A DNA stretch of 64,000 nucleotides. Origin: an uncultured Collinsella sp. (lineage in GTDB: Bacteria; Actinomycetota; Coriobacteriia; Coriobacteriales; Coriobacteriaceae). The stretch is taken from assembly GCA_900762325.1 (NCBI GenBank), contig CAAFGG010000052.1, positions 1 to 64,000 of the forward strand. The letters are read 5' to 3'. Position numbers and translations under genes: made by a program. The notes below the pieces were generated by a model. That model did no database searches. It was given only the letters and a program-made list of their open reading frames with translations, and was not told the origin of the DNA. Positions 50,929 through 60,739 of this stretch are shown here, piece after piece (the first letter of the stretch is position 1; every line of letters starts with the position of its first letter).

Positions 50929-51690
50929 ATGAGCGGTTTTGCTATCAAGCGGAACGGGAGGCCAATGAACGTATCAACGATAAGGCTATCAAGGGTGTCA
51001 AAGCGCTATGGGAGGCGCCGCGTTTTGCATGACGTTTCCTTCGAGGTACATCAGTCTGAGCTCTGCGCCCTTGTTGGTGCAAACGGGGCGGGCAAAAGCA
51101 CGCTTATTAAAATCGTATTGGGCCTCTGTGAGCCATCGTCGGGGAGCGTGGAGCTCTTTGGAGGCAAGTCGAAAAAAGAGCTGAGCCTGATGCGGACGCG
51201 TGTCGGCTATGTGCCAGATTCCTGCGGAGCATACCAATCCCTCAGTGCGGCTGAGAATCTTCGGATCCGATGTGCGGAATGGGGACTCGATGAGAAACGT
51301 GAGGTTCCTCGCGTCTTGGGCCTGGTCGGGCTGGACGTCGATGAGAAAAAGAGCGTGAGCAGTTTTTCTCTGGGAATGAAACGGCGACTGGATATAGCTA
51401 CGGCTTTATTGGGCGACACCGACGTACTAATTTTCGATGAGCCGGCAAATGGATTGGATCCGTTGGGCATCGAGAGTATATGGGCCCTTATCGGTCGATT
51501 GAATCGGGAGCAGGGCAAAACCATGCTTATCTCTAGCCACGACTTGGATGAGCTGGCATCGGTTGCAACAAGCTGCCTGTTTCTTCATGACGGTGAACTG
51601 CTAAAAAAGGAATCGATGGACGTCATAAGGGATGAGGCGCCATCCCTAAAAGAGTATTACAGGCGCTTGATGAAGGCGGTCTCGCTATGA
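50929..51690 (+). CDS. ABC transporter ATPase, BcrA/lantibiotic-immunity type
   Basis: 253 residues. Walker A VGANGAGKS, signature FSLGMKRRLDIA, Walker B VLIFDEPANGLDPLGI and the H-loop LISSHDLDELA. The LGMKRRL signature is typical of the ABC-2/BcrA group. AAGGAACG precedes the ATG. Its stop overlaps the next gene's start by four bases, so it is coupled to two membrane subunits. Export of, or immunity to, a peptide antimicrobial is the family theme, but no bacteriocin gene is nearby. Confidence 0.9.
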   Translation: MSGFAIKRNGRPMNVSTIRLSRVSKRYGRRRVLHDVSFEVHQSELCALVGANGAGKSTLIKIVLGLCEPSSGSVELFGGKSKKELSLMRTRVGYVPDSCGAYQSLSAAENLRIRCAEWGLDEKREVPRVLGLVGLDVDEKKSVSSFSLGMKRRLDIATALLGDTDVLIFDEPANGLDPLGIESIWALIGRLNREQGKTMLISSHDLDELASVATSCLFLHDGELLKKESMDVIRDEAPSLKEYYRRLMKAVSL

Positions 51691-52511
51691 AGCGGGCGAT
51701 CCATCCCATAAAGGCAGATATGATGCGTTTGCACAGGATATTTCCGGCGAAGTTTGGTCTTGCGCTTATGCTGGCGTTCGGCCTTCTCTTCGGCATCTTT
51801 CTAAAAAACGGAACAACGTTGCTCGCCTTTGGCTATGGCGTTTGTGGGGAGGATATTGGTTTCCTCTGGAATGCAATCGATCCTTCTGCGCCTGATGAGT
51901 CCCTTGCGCGCAGCGCTTTTGCCGGTACATCCCTGTTCGTTCCACTCATCGTTTGTTTGGTGCTTTTACAGGAGCATGGCTATAAAGAGGGGCACCGAAT
52001 TTCTTCGGCAAGAGGTCTCAACCGCTTTTATGGGGCTCTAGCCCATGCATTTTCGTCTGCTTTAATAATTGGCGCAGCGTATAGCGCGCTTTGCCTTCTT
52101 CTTTTTGCAATAGCCATAATACGTGGAGGGCATAACTACTCGCACAACATACTAACTGTATTTTTGCCTGCAATGATAGTCAACGCCGTATTGGTGATAT
52201 CGGTTGCGCTGGAGACGGTGACCATCTATCGGATAACGGGCAGCGCTGTATTGAGTGGGGCCGTGGTGATAGTCGGATTTGTCATGAGCTTGACGCTCTA
52301 CGGAGCCTTCCTTCAGGCACCTATACCATCCTTGCGATGGATCTTCTTCCTTCCGGGGCCGTACCTTGGAGTCGGATGTGCCCTTGGGTATAGCGATATG
52401 GGGCAGCTGACGCTTCTGGGATATGGCGTGGCAGCCAGCTGTCTATCGGTATTGATTTACGCTCTCTTGAGCTTTCGCGCTGGGGGTGTGCTCAATGGCT
52501 CGTCAGATTAA
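51687..52511 (+). CDS. ABC-2-type permease subunit 1
   Basis: 274 residues with about six membrane helices and no soluble domain. It overlaps the ATPase gene by four bases and the second permease by 17. The pattern of an N-terminal helix, a loop with FAGTSLFVPLIVCLVLLQEH and paired C-terminal helices is that of ABC-2 / lantibiotic-immunity EG permeases. No substrate clue. Confidence 0.8.
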   Translation: MKRAIHPIKADMMRLHRIFPAKFGLALMLAFGLLFGIFLKNGTTLLAFGYGVCGEDIGFLWNAIDPSAPDESLARSAFAGTSLFVPLIVCLVLLQEHGYKEGHRISSARGLNRFYGALAHAFSSALIIGAAYSALCLLLFAIAIIRGGHNYSHNILTVFLPAMIVNAVLVISVALETVTIYRITGSAVLSGAVVIVGFVMSLTLYGAFLQAPIPSLRWIFFLPGPYLGVGCALGYSDMGQLTLLGYGVAASCLSVLIYALLSFRAGGVLNGSSD

Positions 52512-53313
52512 AAGACTTCTCCAGTCAGAATTGAAGCATGTGAGCAAATGGGCGTACGCCTTAATCCTGGTAATTTATGCGTACATGGTGATTTTGCAGC
52601 TTAATTCTTTCCCGATGTGGTTCTGTAGCCTCCGTGAAAACAGTTTCTTGGGTTTTTTCCCAGACCCGACGCTTCGGCTATCGGCGGAGGATGTCCTTCT
52701 ATTTGGCAATGCAGAGGTTTTTCGCGGTCTGCTGTTCAACGTAGCCCCGTTGGCCCATGCATTGTTCTTTCCGTTCATCGCGGCTTGCATTGTGCCGCGC
52801 TTTGTCAGTTCGGGCTTTGTCGAGGAACCGTGGGGGTTGTCGGAGGCTCGGGGAGGGAAGCGTGTGTGCGCTATCGTTGCGCGAGTGGTGCTATCTTCTT
52901 TTGCCCTTTTGGGCGCGTTTGTCCTGTCGAGTGTCGTTTTGTACTGTCTTAACTGCGCAATCGTTTCGGATGCTCAGCAGTATTTCAACCTGCATGTATT
53001 TTGCTATCGACTTCTTCTGGCGAGTGCCGTCTGTCTTGCATATGTGGTCTCTTGCGTGATCGCTGTTTCCTATTTTGGGGCCGGCTTCGGTCCGATTGGC
53101 ATGCTGCTGCTTGTCAACGTCGTAGCGATCTACATACAGATCGGGGCCAATTCCATGCTTCCGCTTCCAGCCTCGATGCTCATGTGGATTTGCGGCGTGA
53201 CCCCGTTGGGGAATGGTCAATGCATTTCGATTTTAATTGACTGTCTCATAAACGTAGCAAGCGTTGTTGCCATTTGCTTTACTGTCGACCGATTGCGGTC
53301 GAGATTTCTCTGA
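52495..53313 (+). CDS. ABC-2-type permease subunit 2
   Basis: 272 residues, about six membrane helices. ATG 52495 lies inside the first permease gene; an in-frame GTG at 52486 is the alternative. It should form a heterodimer with subunit 1. GC content is lower and T-rich codons more frequent in these three genes than in the flanking metabolic genes, hinting at transfer. Confidence 0.78.
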   Translation: MARQIKRLLQSELKHVSKWAYALILVIYAYMVILQLNSFPMWFCSLRENSFLGFFPDPTLRLSAEDVLLFGNAEVFRGLLFNVAPLAHALFFPFIAACIVPRFVSSGFVEEPWGLSEARGGKRVCAIVARVVLSSFALLGAFVLSSVVLYCLNCAIVSDAQQYFNLHVFCYRLLLASAVCLAYVVSCVIAVSYFGAGFGPIGMLLLVNVVAIYIQIGANSMLPLPASMLMWICGVTPLGNGQCISILIDCLINVASVVAICFTVDRLRSRFL

Positions 53314-53351
53314 TTGTTTGTGAGGGATAATCATACCGAGCATATCAAATA

Positions 53352-53391
53352 CAGGGGGGGCGGGCACCGTAGCTGGTGTCCGCCCCCCCTG
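53352..53391. terminator. Strong bidirectional terminator
   Basis: CAGGGGGGGCGGGCACC / GGTGTCCGCCCCCCCTG with a six-base loop, 16 of 17 pairs plus one G-U. It sits between convergent operons (ABC-2 and the Glu-type transporter). Confidence 0.75.
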
Positions 53392-53424
53392 GCTTAGGAG
53401 GCTTTAACCTGAGTGGTTCGCGAG

Positions 53425-54234
53425 CTAGCGGGCCTGCTTTACCTTGGCCGCTGCTTCGACAAACGACTTCCACAGGTTAAAGTCGGTCTCGAGCGTCTTC
53501 CACGTGTACTCAGGGTGCCATTGCACGCCCAAGCAGAATGGCTGGCCTTCGACCTCGATGCACTCGGGAACGCCGTCGGTTGCCTTGGCGACCAAACGCG
53601 TGCTCTTACCCAGACGATCGACGCAGCAGTGGTGTGCGGAGTTGGTCTGGATCAGCCTGTGCCCGCCAAGCGCGCGCTCCAACAGCGAGCCCGGCACGAC
53701 CTCGACGGGATGCACGGGGTCGTTGAGCACGTGGGTATGGCGCCACTGCGTGCGGCCCTCGCGAGCGCCCAGGCTCGGCACGTCCATGCACAGGGTGCCG
53801 CCAGTGGCGACATTGAGCAACTGCGTGCCGCGGCAGGTGGTAAAGAGCGGCTTTTTGGCGCGGAGTACCTCGCCGACCAGCTTAAACTCAAAGCTATCGC
53901 GGATCTCGCAGCAGAGGGTGGGGCCGTAGGGTCGATCATCGCCCCAACGTTTGGGGTTGACATCGGGGCCGCCGGGAATGGCGATGCCGTCGGCGATATC
54001 GACGTAATGACGGATGACCTCAATGTCCTCGGTGATGGACATCTGCAGCGGCAGGCCGCCGGCGGCAAGGATGGCATCGACAAAGACACTTGCGATTTCC
54101 TCGTTGGGGGAGAGCGTTTCGCTTAAAAACGGCTTCGCCTCTTCCCAGCGCGGCGCCACCAGGATGAGCGGACGGTCGGCGGGGTCGACGTTGACGTGCG
54201 GGGTGTATGACGATGAAGTGCGAGTTCCGATCAT
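53425..54234 (-). CDS. Class I glutamine amidotransferase-like peptidase C26 (gamma-glutamyl hydrolase type)
   Basis: 269 residues. GIAIPGGPDVNPKRWGDDRP is the C26 loop; nucleophile Cys in FTTCRGTQLLNV; His-Glu in LGVQWHPEYT. PuuD-like enzymes hydrolyse gamma-glutamyl-GABA and similar gamma-glutamyl amides. It is the last gene downstream of a Glu/Gln-type ABC importer, so it probably releases glutamate from imported gamma-glutamyl compounds. Start 54234; upstream in-frame codons lie in the intergenic region. Confidence 0.9.
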   Translation of the reverse strand: MIGTRTSSSYTPHVNVDPADRPLILVAPRWEEAKPFLSETLSPNEEIASVFVDAILAAGGLPLQMSITEDIEVIRHYVDIADGIAIPGGPDVNPKRWGDDRPYGPTLCCEIRDSFEFKLVGEVLRAKKPLFTTCRGTQLLNVATGGTLCMDVPSLGAREGRTQWRHTHVLNDPVHPVEVVPGSLLERALGGHRLIQTNSAHHCCVDRLGKSTRLVAKATDGVPECIEVEGQPFCLGVQWHPEYTWKTLETDFNLWKSFVEAAAKVKQAR

Positions 54235-54286
54235 AGGTGTTGCTTTCGAGTTTGGATGGTCATGGCGAGCGGATATGGCAATTGGG

Positions 54287-55051
<765 letters not shown>

Positions 55052-55087
55052 GGTGCTCGGCTCCTTATGACTCGAAATGGTAAAGCG

Positions 55088-55921
55088 TTAGCGGATGATG
55101 GTCGCGCCGGTCTTGTGCGAAACATAGACAGCGGCCTTGTTGATCGCGACGTTGATGAGGATGTAGATGACCGCGATCACCAGATAGACCGACACGAGGG
55201 CGTCGTAGTTGGTAATGAGCACGCGGGCGTTTTGCATGAGGTCGGGGTAGCTCACTACATAGGCGACGGTGGTGTCTTTGACTACGACCACAAGCTGCGA
55301 AATCAACGACGGAATGATAAATCGAATAGCCTGCGGCAACACGATTTTAAAGGTGATTTTAGCCTTGGAGAGACCGAGCGCCTGGGCGGCCTCGACCTGA
55401 CCGCGCGGCACGGCGTTGACGCCGGCACGGAAGATCTCGGCCAGTACGCCGGCCGCAGCGAGCGCGACGGGAAGCGTGAGCATCCAAAACGACGGCAGTG
55501 CGATCTTGTACTGAGGCAGCACCAAAAAGAAGAAGTAGATGAATAGCAGGCTCGGCACGCCACGGAAGAAATCGGTGAGCACGCGGCAGACCAGCTGCAG
55601 CGGCTTAATGTCGCTGGTGCGGCCGAGCATAAGGGCTAAGCCCAGTACCAGCGCAATGACGCCGGCGGTGAGTGCGACTTTAACGGTGCCCTCAAAACCG
55701 GCAAGCAGGAACTTCCAGGTGGTGAGGTGCGTAAAGAAGTACCAGTAATGGACCGAAAGCTGGCCGGTCACATAAAAGCGCTGCAGTACCAGAGCGATGA
55801 GCGCGGCCACGGCAACAAGTGAGATGGCGGTGCCGACGCGAATCTTGGCGCGCATCTTGGGGCCGGGAGCCTCGTAGAGCGCATCGCGCATGGTGAGCGC
55901 GGAGGTGGAGTGCTTGCTCAT
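55088..55921 (-). CDS. Polar amino-acid ABC permease (GluD-like)
   Basis: 277 residues. A longer cytosolic N-terminus, then five to six helices with the EAA loop ALGLSKAKITFKIVLPQA. The GVLAEIFRAGVNAVPRGQVEAA stretch is standard for His/Glu/Gln permeases. Its start overlaps the preceding permease stop by four bases, so the two form a heterodimer. Confidence 0.93.
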   Translation of the reverse strand: MSKHSTSALTMRDALYEAPGPKMRAKIRVGTAISLVAVAALIALVLQRFYVTGQLSVHYWYFFTHLTTWKFLLAGFEGTVKVALTAGVIALVLGLALMLGRTSDIKPLQLVCRVLTDFFRGVPSLLFIYFFFLVLPQYKIALPSFWMLTLPVALAAAGVLAEIFRAGVNAVPRGQVEAAQALGLSKAKITFKIVLPQAIRFIIPSLISQLVVVVKDTTVAYVVSYPDLMQNARVLITNYDALVSVYLVIAVIYILINVAINKAAVYVSHKTGATIIR

Positions 55922-56577
55922 CGGAGGATCCTCACCTTCTTATCGATATAGTTGCCAATGTGGCTCACCACAAAGGCCGTGCCCAGGTAGCCGAGCGCCG
56001 AGATAAAGAACGCGGCGACGCCGCCGAGCGAGCGCGTGTTGATGTAGCTCACCACGCCGGTGAGCTCCTGCGGTTTAAGCGGCACCTGACTGCCGAGCGC
56101 GGTGGTGAGCATGACGGCGATAAAGAGGTTGGTCATGGGCAGCACGCTCGAGCGCAGCGCCTGCGGAATCACGATCTTGGCGAGGATACGGCTGAAGCTC
56201 ATGCCCAGCGAGCGGGCGGCTTCCACCTGGCCGACACCGACGGTGTTGATGCCGCTCATAAAGTTCTCGGAGCCAAAGGCAGAACCCAAGAGCACTGTGG
56301 CGACGATGACGCAGGTGCGGTAGGGCAGGACGACCTTGAGCGGGGGCAGCGCATAGACGACGATAATGAGCAGCGCGATGCCGGGGATGTTACGGAAGAC
56401 CTGGACATACAGGTCGCCAAAGACGCGCAGCGGCTTGAGCGGCGACACGCGCATCACGGTGACGGCGACGGCCAGCACCATGGCGATGGCAAACGACTCA
56501 AGCGTCATGCCCCAGGTTGCTAGCAGCGCGTCGATATAGTTCTGGCCATAGAGCGACCAGAGCTCGGAGAGACTCAT
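55918..56577 (-). CDS. Polar amino-acid ABC permease (GluC-like)
   Basis: 219 residues, five helices, EAA loop SLGMSFSRILAKIVIPQALR. VFRNIPGIALLIIVVYALPP is typical of GluC-type subunits from actinobacteria. It follows the binding protein gene after an attenuator-like hairpin. Confidence 0.93.
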   Translation of the reverse strand: MSLSELWSLYGQNYIDALLATWGMTLESFAIAMVLAVAVTVMRVSPLKPLRVFGDLYVQVFRNIPGIALLIIVVYALPPLKVVLPYRTCVIVATVLLGSAFGSENFMSGINTVGVGQVEAARSLGMSFSRILAKIVIPQALRSSVLPMTNLFIAVMLTTALGSQVPLKPQELTGVVSYINTRSLGGVAAFFISALGYLGTAFVVSHIGNYIDKKVRILR

Positions 56578-56601
56578 GCGGACCTCCCGCCGGTAAGGAA
56601 A

Positions 56602-56628
56602 GGGGCTCCCGTGTGTACGGAAGCCCCG
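56602..56628 (-). terminator. Intercistronic partial terminator after the binding-protein gene
   Basis: On the minus strand GGGGCTTCCGT-ACAC-ACGGGAGCCCC with one mismatch, then TTTCCTT. Such stems let the binding protein be made in excess over the membrane parts. Confidence 0.7.
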
Positions 56629-56715
56629 ACAACTCAGTGAGGAAACAGTTTAGCGCAATAAAGCGCATCGTGCGTTTCCGTATGGTTTCGTAGCGGCCGT
56701 TACTAGGGTCGCTGC

Positions 56716-57711
56716 CTAGGCGCCGATCTCGGGCAGCTCGGGAACATTGGTGTCGCCCGTACGGTCGCCAATGCAGATCTGCCACAGCTCGGTCCAGGTG
56801 CCGTCATCCTCGATCTTCTTAAGGAAGTCGTTGACAAAGGCGACACCGTCGGAATCGAGTGGCAGGCCAATGCCATAGGGCTCCTTGCTGCCGAAGGGCT
56901 TGCCGGCAATCTTGTACTTACCGGGCTCGCGGACCAGGGCGCTCTGCTGCATGTTGTTGTCGATGACGTAGGCGTCAACGCGTCCCTGCTGAAGTGCCTG
57001 GCGGGCCTCCTCGTCGGTCTTGAACTCCTGCTGGCTGGCCTTGGGAGCGAACTCCTCCAGGATGGCGGGGCCGTTGGAGCCGGACTGGACGGCGACGTTC
57101 TTGTCGGCCAGGTCGTCGACGCTCTTGATGTCGTCGTTGTCGGCGAGCACCAGGATAGCCTGCTGGGTGTAGTAGTAGGGACCGGCAAAGGATACGAGCT
57201 TCTTGCGCTCGTCAGTGATGGTGTAGGTGGCAAAGACAGCGTCGACCTGGCCGTTCTGCAAGACGGACTCGCGCGTGTCCGAGGTCACCTGGGTGATCTC
57301 GACCTTGTTCTCGCCCAGGATGTAGTTGGACAGGAGCTGTGCGATACCGGCGTCGAAGCCGCGGGTCTGACCGTCTTTCTCGTTGAGGAGGGAGAAGAGC
57401 GTGGAAGTCTGAACGCCACCGATCTTAAAGACGCCGGCGTCCTTAACGGCCGTGGCCCAGGTGCTGGCGGCGATGGCGTCGTCATCGGCCTTGGGGCCGT
57501 TGTCGACGAGCTTGTCGAATGCCTTGGCGTCGAGCGTGGTGGAAGCCTCGGTATCATTGGAGCTCTTGGAAGAGCCGACGGCGGAACCCTTGTCGGCCTC
57601 GGCGCTGGTGTCGGAGCAGCCGGCAAGACCAAGGCCGGCGACGGTTGCGAAGGTGGCGGCGACAAAGCCGCGGCGGTCGAGAACGACCTGCTGGGAGAGG
57701 TTCTTGCTCAT
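56716..57711 (-). CDS. Amino-acid ABC substrate-binding lipoprotein with twin-arginine-like signal
   Basis: 331 residues. The signal DRRGFVAATFATVAGLGLAGC carries both a twin-arginine pattern (RRGF) and a lipobox (LAGC). A Ser/Asp-rich linker (about 35-70) follows, then a type 3 solute-binding domain (VFKIGGVQTSTLFS, TSDTRESVLQNGQVDAVFA, FAGPYYYTQQAILV). Glutamate or glutamine is the likely ligand given the GluCD-like permeases and C26 peptidase. AAAGGTG precedes ATG and a good promoter lies just upstream. Confidence 0.93.
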   Translation of the reverse strand: MSKNLSQQVVLDRRGFVAATFATVAGLGLAGCSDTSAEADKGSAVGSSKSSNDTEASTTLDAKAFDKLVDNGPKADDDAIAASTWATAVKDAGVFKIGGVQTSTLFSLLNEKDGQTRGFDAGIAQLLSNYILGENKVEITQVTSDTRESVLQNGQVDAVFATYTITDERKKLVSFAGPYYYTQQAILVLADNDDIKSVDDLADKNVAVQSGSNGPAILEEFAPKASQQEFKTDEEARQALQQGRVDAYVIDNNMQQSALVREPGKYKIAGKPFGSKEPYGIGLPLDSDGVAFVNDFLKKIEDDGTWTELWQICIGDRTGDTNVPELPEIGA

Positions 57712-57754
57712 GGTAGAACACCTTTCTGAATAAAATCCCTAGCGGTTGAGTAGA

Positions 57755-57784
57755 GTTATACCCTATCGCGCTCAAATGGGTCAA
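57755..57784 (-). promoter_or_regulatory. Promoter of the Glu-type transporter operon
   Basis: TTGACC, 18-base spacer, TATAAC on the minus strand, about 45 bases before the binding protein start. Confidence 0.65.
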
Positions 57785-57827
57785 CACGAAATAACTCAGA
57801 AACATACTTGCCTTATGGGTAATTCTA

Positions 57828-57861
57828 CCTACCAAAAAGGGACGGGCACCTTTGTGGTGGT
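57828..57861. repeat. GGGACGGGCACC palindrome, diverged member of the GGGACAG family
   Basis: ACCTACCAAAAAGGGACGGG then CACCTTTGTGGTGG. It keeps the CCAAAAAGGGAC half of copies a-e but has a GGGCACC centre. Confidence 0.55.
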
Positions 57862-57895
57862 TCTGACCGATGCAGCGGCATGCCTTGCTGCTTTG

Positions 57896-58113
57896 TCTCG
57901 ATCTGTAACATCTGCAGCCATTTTTGCCGAGTAACTGTTACAGATCGAGATTTTCTCTTCAGGGGAATTCGAATGTCTCAATCTGTAACATCTGGACGGC
58001 CAAAAGGTCCCTATCTGTTACAGATTGAGACAAAGGTCTGGGACTAAGATGTCTTATCTCGATCTGTAACAGTTAGACGGAAATTCGGGCCCTAGATGTT
58101 ACAGATTGAGATA
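57896..58113. repeat. Cluster of three palindromes built on ATCTGTAACA / TGTTACAGAT
   Basis: Copy 1 57896-57950: TCTCGATCTGTAACA / TGTTACAGATCGAGA. Copy 2 57975-58031: GTCTCAATCTGTAACA and its complement. Copy 3 58055-58113: TATCTCGATCTGTAACA / TGTTACAGATTGAGATA (one mismatch). Arms are 15-17 bases, loops about 25 bases and different in each copy, with about 24-base gaps. It lies between divergent-end regions of the Glu operon promoter and the dxs 3' end; the 57712-58168 gap holds no gene. Confidence 0.75.
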
Positions 58114-58130
58114 ATCGCGTCGCGAAAACA

Positions 58131-58167
58131 AAAACCTCCGCTGGGGTGCTTCCCTTGCGGAGGTTTT
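58131..58167. terminator. Terminator after dxs, symmetrical
   Basis: AAAACCTCCGC / GCGGAGGTTTT with a 15-base loop; T-runs on both sides allow termination in either direction. Confidence 0.8.
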
Positions 58168-58168
58168 C

Positions 58169-59950
58169 TTACTCGTTGAGTAGTCTCACGGCTTCGGCGG
58201 CCATGTTCTCGACCGTCATGCCGTTCTGAGCGAGCAACTCGTCGGGGTCGTAGCGGTCGGGGAAGCCCTTGGCGATGCCGAAGGTGCGCGTGCGCAACGG
58301 CGTGCATGCCAGATAGCACGCGACGCGCTCGCCCCAGCCACCGTCCAAGATGCCGTCCTCGAGGGTGACGACAACGCGATGCTCGGCGGCAAGGCTATCG
58401 AGGAACTCGCGGTCGAGCTCGGTTGCAAAGCGCGGGTTGACGAGCGTGGCCTCGATGCCGTACTCGGCAGCCAAGCGGTTTGCCACGCGCTCGCCCAGCT
58501 CAAAGAAATCGCCGAGCGCGAGCACGGCTACGTCGCGGCCCTGACGCACCACGTTGTAGCGCGCGACGCCGTAATCGGCGTCCTCGGCGGGCGCCAGATC
58601 GGGGCGGCTTACCAGGCCGATGCCCGGTACGCGGATCGCCACGGGATGCTCGCGGTGGTCGAGCGACCAGCTCAGCATGGACAGATATTCCTCCATGCAG
58701 GAAGGCGCCAGGTAGCGCATGTTGGGAAGAGCGCCCAGCATGGAAATATCAAAGAACGAGAGGTGCGTCTCGGATGTGGTGCCAAAGATCGACGCGCCAA
58801 ACACCAAGATGGTTGCGGGGGCGTCGTTGAGGCACAGGTCGTGCCACAGTTCGTCGTAGGCGCGCTGCAAAAACGTCCCGTACACACCAAAGACTGGCTT
58901 GGCGCCCGAGCGCGCAAGCGCGGTGGCAAAGGTCACGGCGTGTTCCTCGGCAATGCCCACATCGACGAACTGTTTGCCGGCGGCAGCGCGAAGCTCGGGC
59001 GTAAAGCCCATGATGTAGGGTGTGGCGGCCGTGATGCCCACGACCTGCTGATCGCGCTTGATGGCGGCGCTGAGCGCCTCGCCCGTAATGTCGGCATAGG
59101 TGCGCGGCGCAGGCTCGCTCGGATGGCCCGGGCAGAGCTTGCGTCCAGTTGCCATGTCAAACGGACCCACGTGATGCCAGTGTTCGGGGTCGCTCTGGGC
59201 CGGCTCAAAGCCCTTGCCCTTGGCGGTGGAGACGTGCAACACGATGGGATGATCGATATTGCGCAGTTCCTTCAGCGTGTCGACCAGGGCCAACACATCG
59301 TTACCGGCGTCCAGATAGCGGTAGTCGAGCCCCATCGCGCGGAAAACGTTGCGCTCACAGGTGCCGTTGCTGGCGCGCAGCTCGGCCAGATTGCGATAGA
59401 GGCCACCGTGGTTCTCGGCAATGGACTGGTCGTTATCGTTGACGATGATGATCAGGTTGCTGTCGAGATCGGCGGCATTGTTGAAGCCCTCAAACGCCAG
59501 GCCGCCCGAAAGCGAGCCGTCGCCAATGATGGTGATGACGTTGTACGCATCGCCCGCCAGGTCGCGCGCGTGGGCAAGGCCGCAGCCCAAGCTCACCGAG
59601 GTCGAGGTGTGGCCCATGGCGAACAGGTCATGCTCGGACTCGTCGGGATTGGCAAAGCCAGAGGCCTCGCCAAAGCGCTCCGGATCGATATAAGTGTACG
59701 CGCGCCCGGTCAGCGCCTTGTGGGCGTAGGTCTGGTGCGAAACGTCAAAGACAATCTTGTCGATGGGGGAGTTAAATACGCGATGAAGCGCAACCGTAAG
59801 CTCAACGACGCCCAAGTTGGGGGCAACGTGCCCGCCGACGGCGGCGGAGCTTTCGAGGATTGCCTGACGGATCTCGCCGCAGAGCAGCGGAAGCTCGGCG
59901 CGGTCGAGAGCCTTGACGTCCTCGGGCGTTGTCGTTTGCGTAAGCAGCAT
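58169..59950 (-). CDS. dxs: 1-deoxy-D-xylulose-5-phosphate synthase
   Basis: 593 residues, slightly shorter than the usual ~620. TPP site IIGDGSLSGGLAFEGFNNAA then LIIIVNDND; N-terminal GGHVAPNLGVVELTVALHRV; catalytic DVGIAEEHAVTFATALA in the pyrimidine domain; and a C-terminal transketolase domain. It condenses pyruvate and glyceraldehyde-3-phosphate at the entry to the DXP isoprenoid pathway. Stands alone with a strong terminator. Confidence 0.93.
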   Translation of the reverse strand: MLLTQTTTPEDVKALDRAELPLLCGEIRQAILESSAAVGGHVAPNLGVVELTVALHRVFNSPIDKIVFDVSHQTYAHKALTGRAYTYIDPERFGEASGFANPDESEHDLFAMGHTSTSVSLGCGLAHARDLAGDAYNVITIIGDGSLSGGLAFEGFNNAADLDSNLIIIVNDNDQSIAENHGGLYRNLAELRASNGTCERNVFRAMGLDYRYLDAGNDVLALVDTLKELRNIDHPIVLHVSTAKGKGFEPAQSDPEHWHHVGPFDMATGRKLCPGHPSEPAPRTYADITGEALSAAIKRDQQVVGITAATPYIMGFTPELRAAAGKQFVDVGIAEEHAVTFATALARSGAKPVFGVYGTFLQRAYDELWHDLCLNDAPATILVFGASIFGTTSETHLSFFDISMLGALPNMRYLAPSCMEEYLSMLSWSLDHREHPVAIRVPGIGLVSRPDLAPAEDADYGVARYNVVRQGRDVAVLALGDFFELGERVANRLAAEYGIEATLVNPRFATELDREFLDSLAAEHRVVVTLEDGILDGGWGERVACYLACTPLRTRTFGIAKGFPDRYDPDELLAQNGMTVENMAAEAVRLLNE

Positions 59951-60178
59951 CGTTGTGGGTTACTCCATGCGAATCGTGCGCCGGCACTCCCTCGGCCGGC
60001 ACAATTGCACAAGACAGTCTCGCACATTTTGGCGTTTGATATGTGACGGCGGCGCGGTAATTCGCCAACTGGTGGGGCAAAACGTTTTGTCCGATGCCAT
60101 ACTGATATGTTCCATGATGTTTTTATCGATTGTGCGCAGGCCGTGGCTTGCCGCCGTGAGTCGCTGGAAGGAGGCAGC

Positions 60179-60736
60179 ATGTCCGATGCCGTTCGTGCCG
60201 AGAAAATCGCGCACGAGGTCGACAATGCCGCCCGCCAGCTGGCTCAGGCGGGCCGCTTGGGCCTGACGCACGAGTTTATCCAGCATGGCGACGTGACGGT
60301 CTATGCACATGTGACTTCGGTAGCGCGGGCGAGCCTGTCCTTTGCCGAGCGCTTGGGCCGTGCCGGCATTTCGGTCGACCGTGCCTCGCTGCTGCGCGGA
60401 GCCTTGCTGCACGACTACTTTCTCTATGACTGGCACGATCCCGACCCAAGCCATCGGCTGCATGGCTTTCGCCACCCGTTTTTTGCCCTGGCACGTGCGG
60501 AGGAAGATTTTGAGCTGACGCCGCGCGAACGGAATATTATCGTGCGGCATATGTTTCCGCTGGTGCCAGTGCCGCCGACGTGTCGTGAGGCTTGGATTGT
60601 ATGCCTGGCAGATAAATGGTGCGCTCTGCGCGAGACGGTCGCCGGTCGTCTGCGGCGCAAAGGCGGCGCGAACGATTCGAACGAGGGCTCGAGTGACGGC
60701 TCGAGCAAAGATTCGAGCGAAAAGAGGAGAGGGTAG
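60179..60736 (+). CDS. HD-domain phosphohydrolase
   Basis: 185 residues. Metal-binding residues: His in VYAHVTSVARAS, HD in GALLHDYFLYDWHDPD, His-rich HGFRHPFFA and Asp in CLADKWCALRE. The last 25 residues are a Ser/Asp/Lys-rich tail. ATG 60179 with GGAGG upstream; an in-frame ATG at 60107 is unsupported. Its stop is three bases before the next gene, so they form an operon. Substrate unknown. Confidence 0.87.
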   Translation: MSDAVRAEKIAHEVDNAARQLAQAGRLGLTHEFIQHGDVTVYAHVTSVARASLSFAERLGRAGISVDRASLLRGALLHDYFLYDWHDPDPSHRLHGFRHPFFALARAEEDFELTPRERNIIVRHMFPLVPVPPTCREAWIVCLADKWCALRETVAGRLRRKGGANDSNEGSSDGSSKDSSEKRRG

Positions 60737-60739
60737 ACG

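Noticed and set aside
57896..58113. Possible CRISPR array (three evenly spaced repeats)
   Set aside because: Each unit is a full palindrome with its own loop, the gaps are about 24 bases, only three units exist and no cas gene is nearby.
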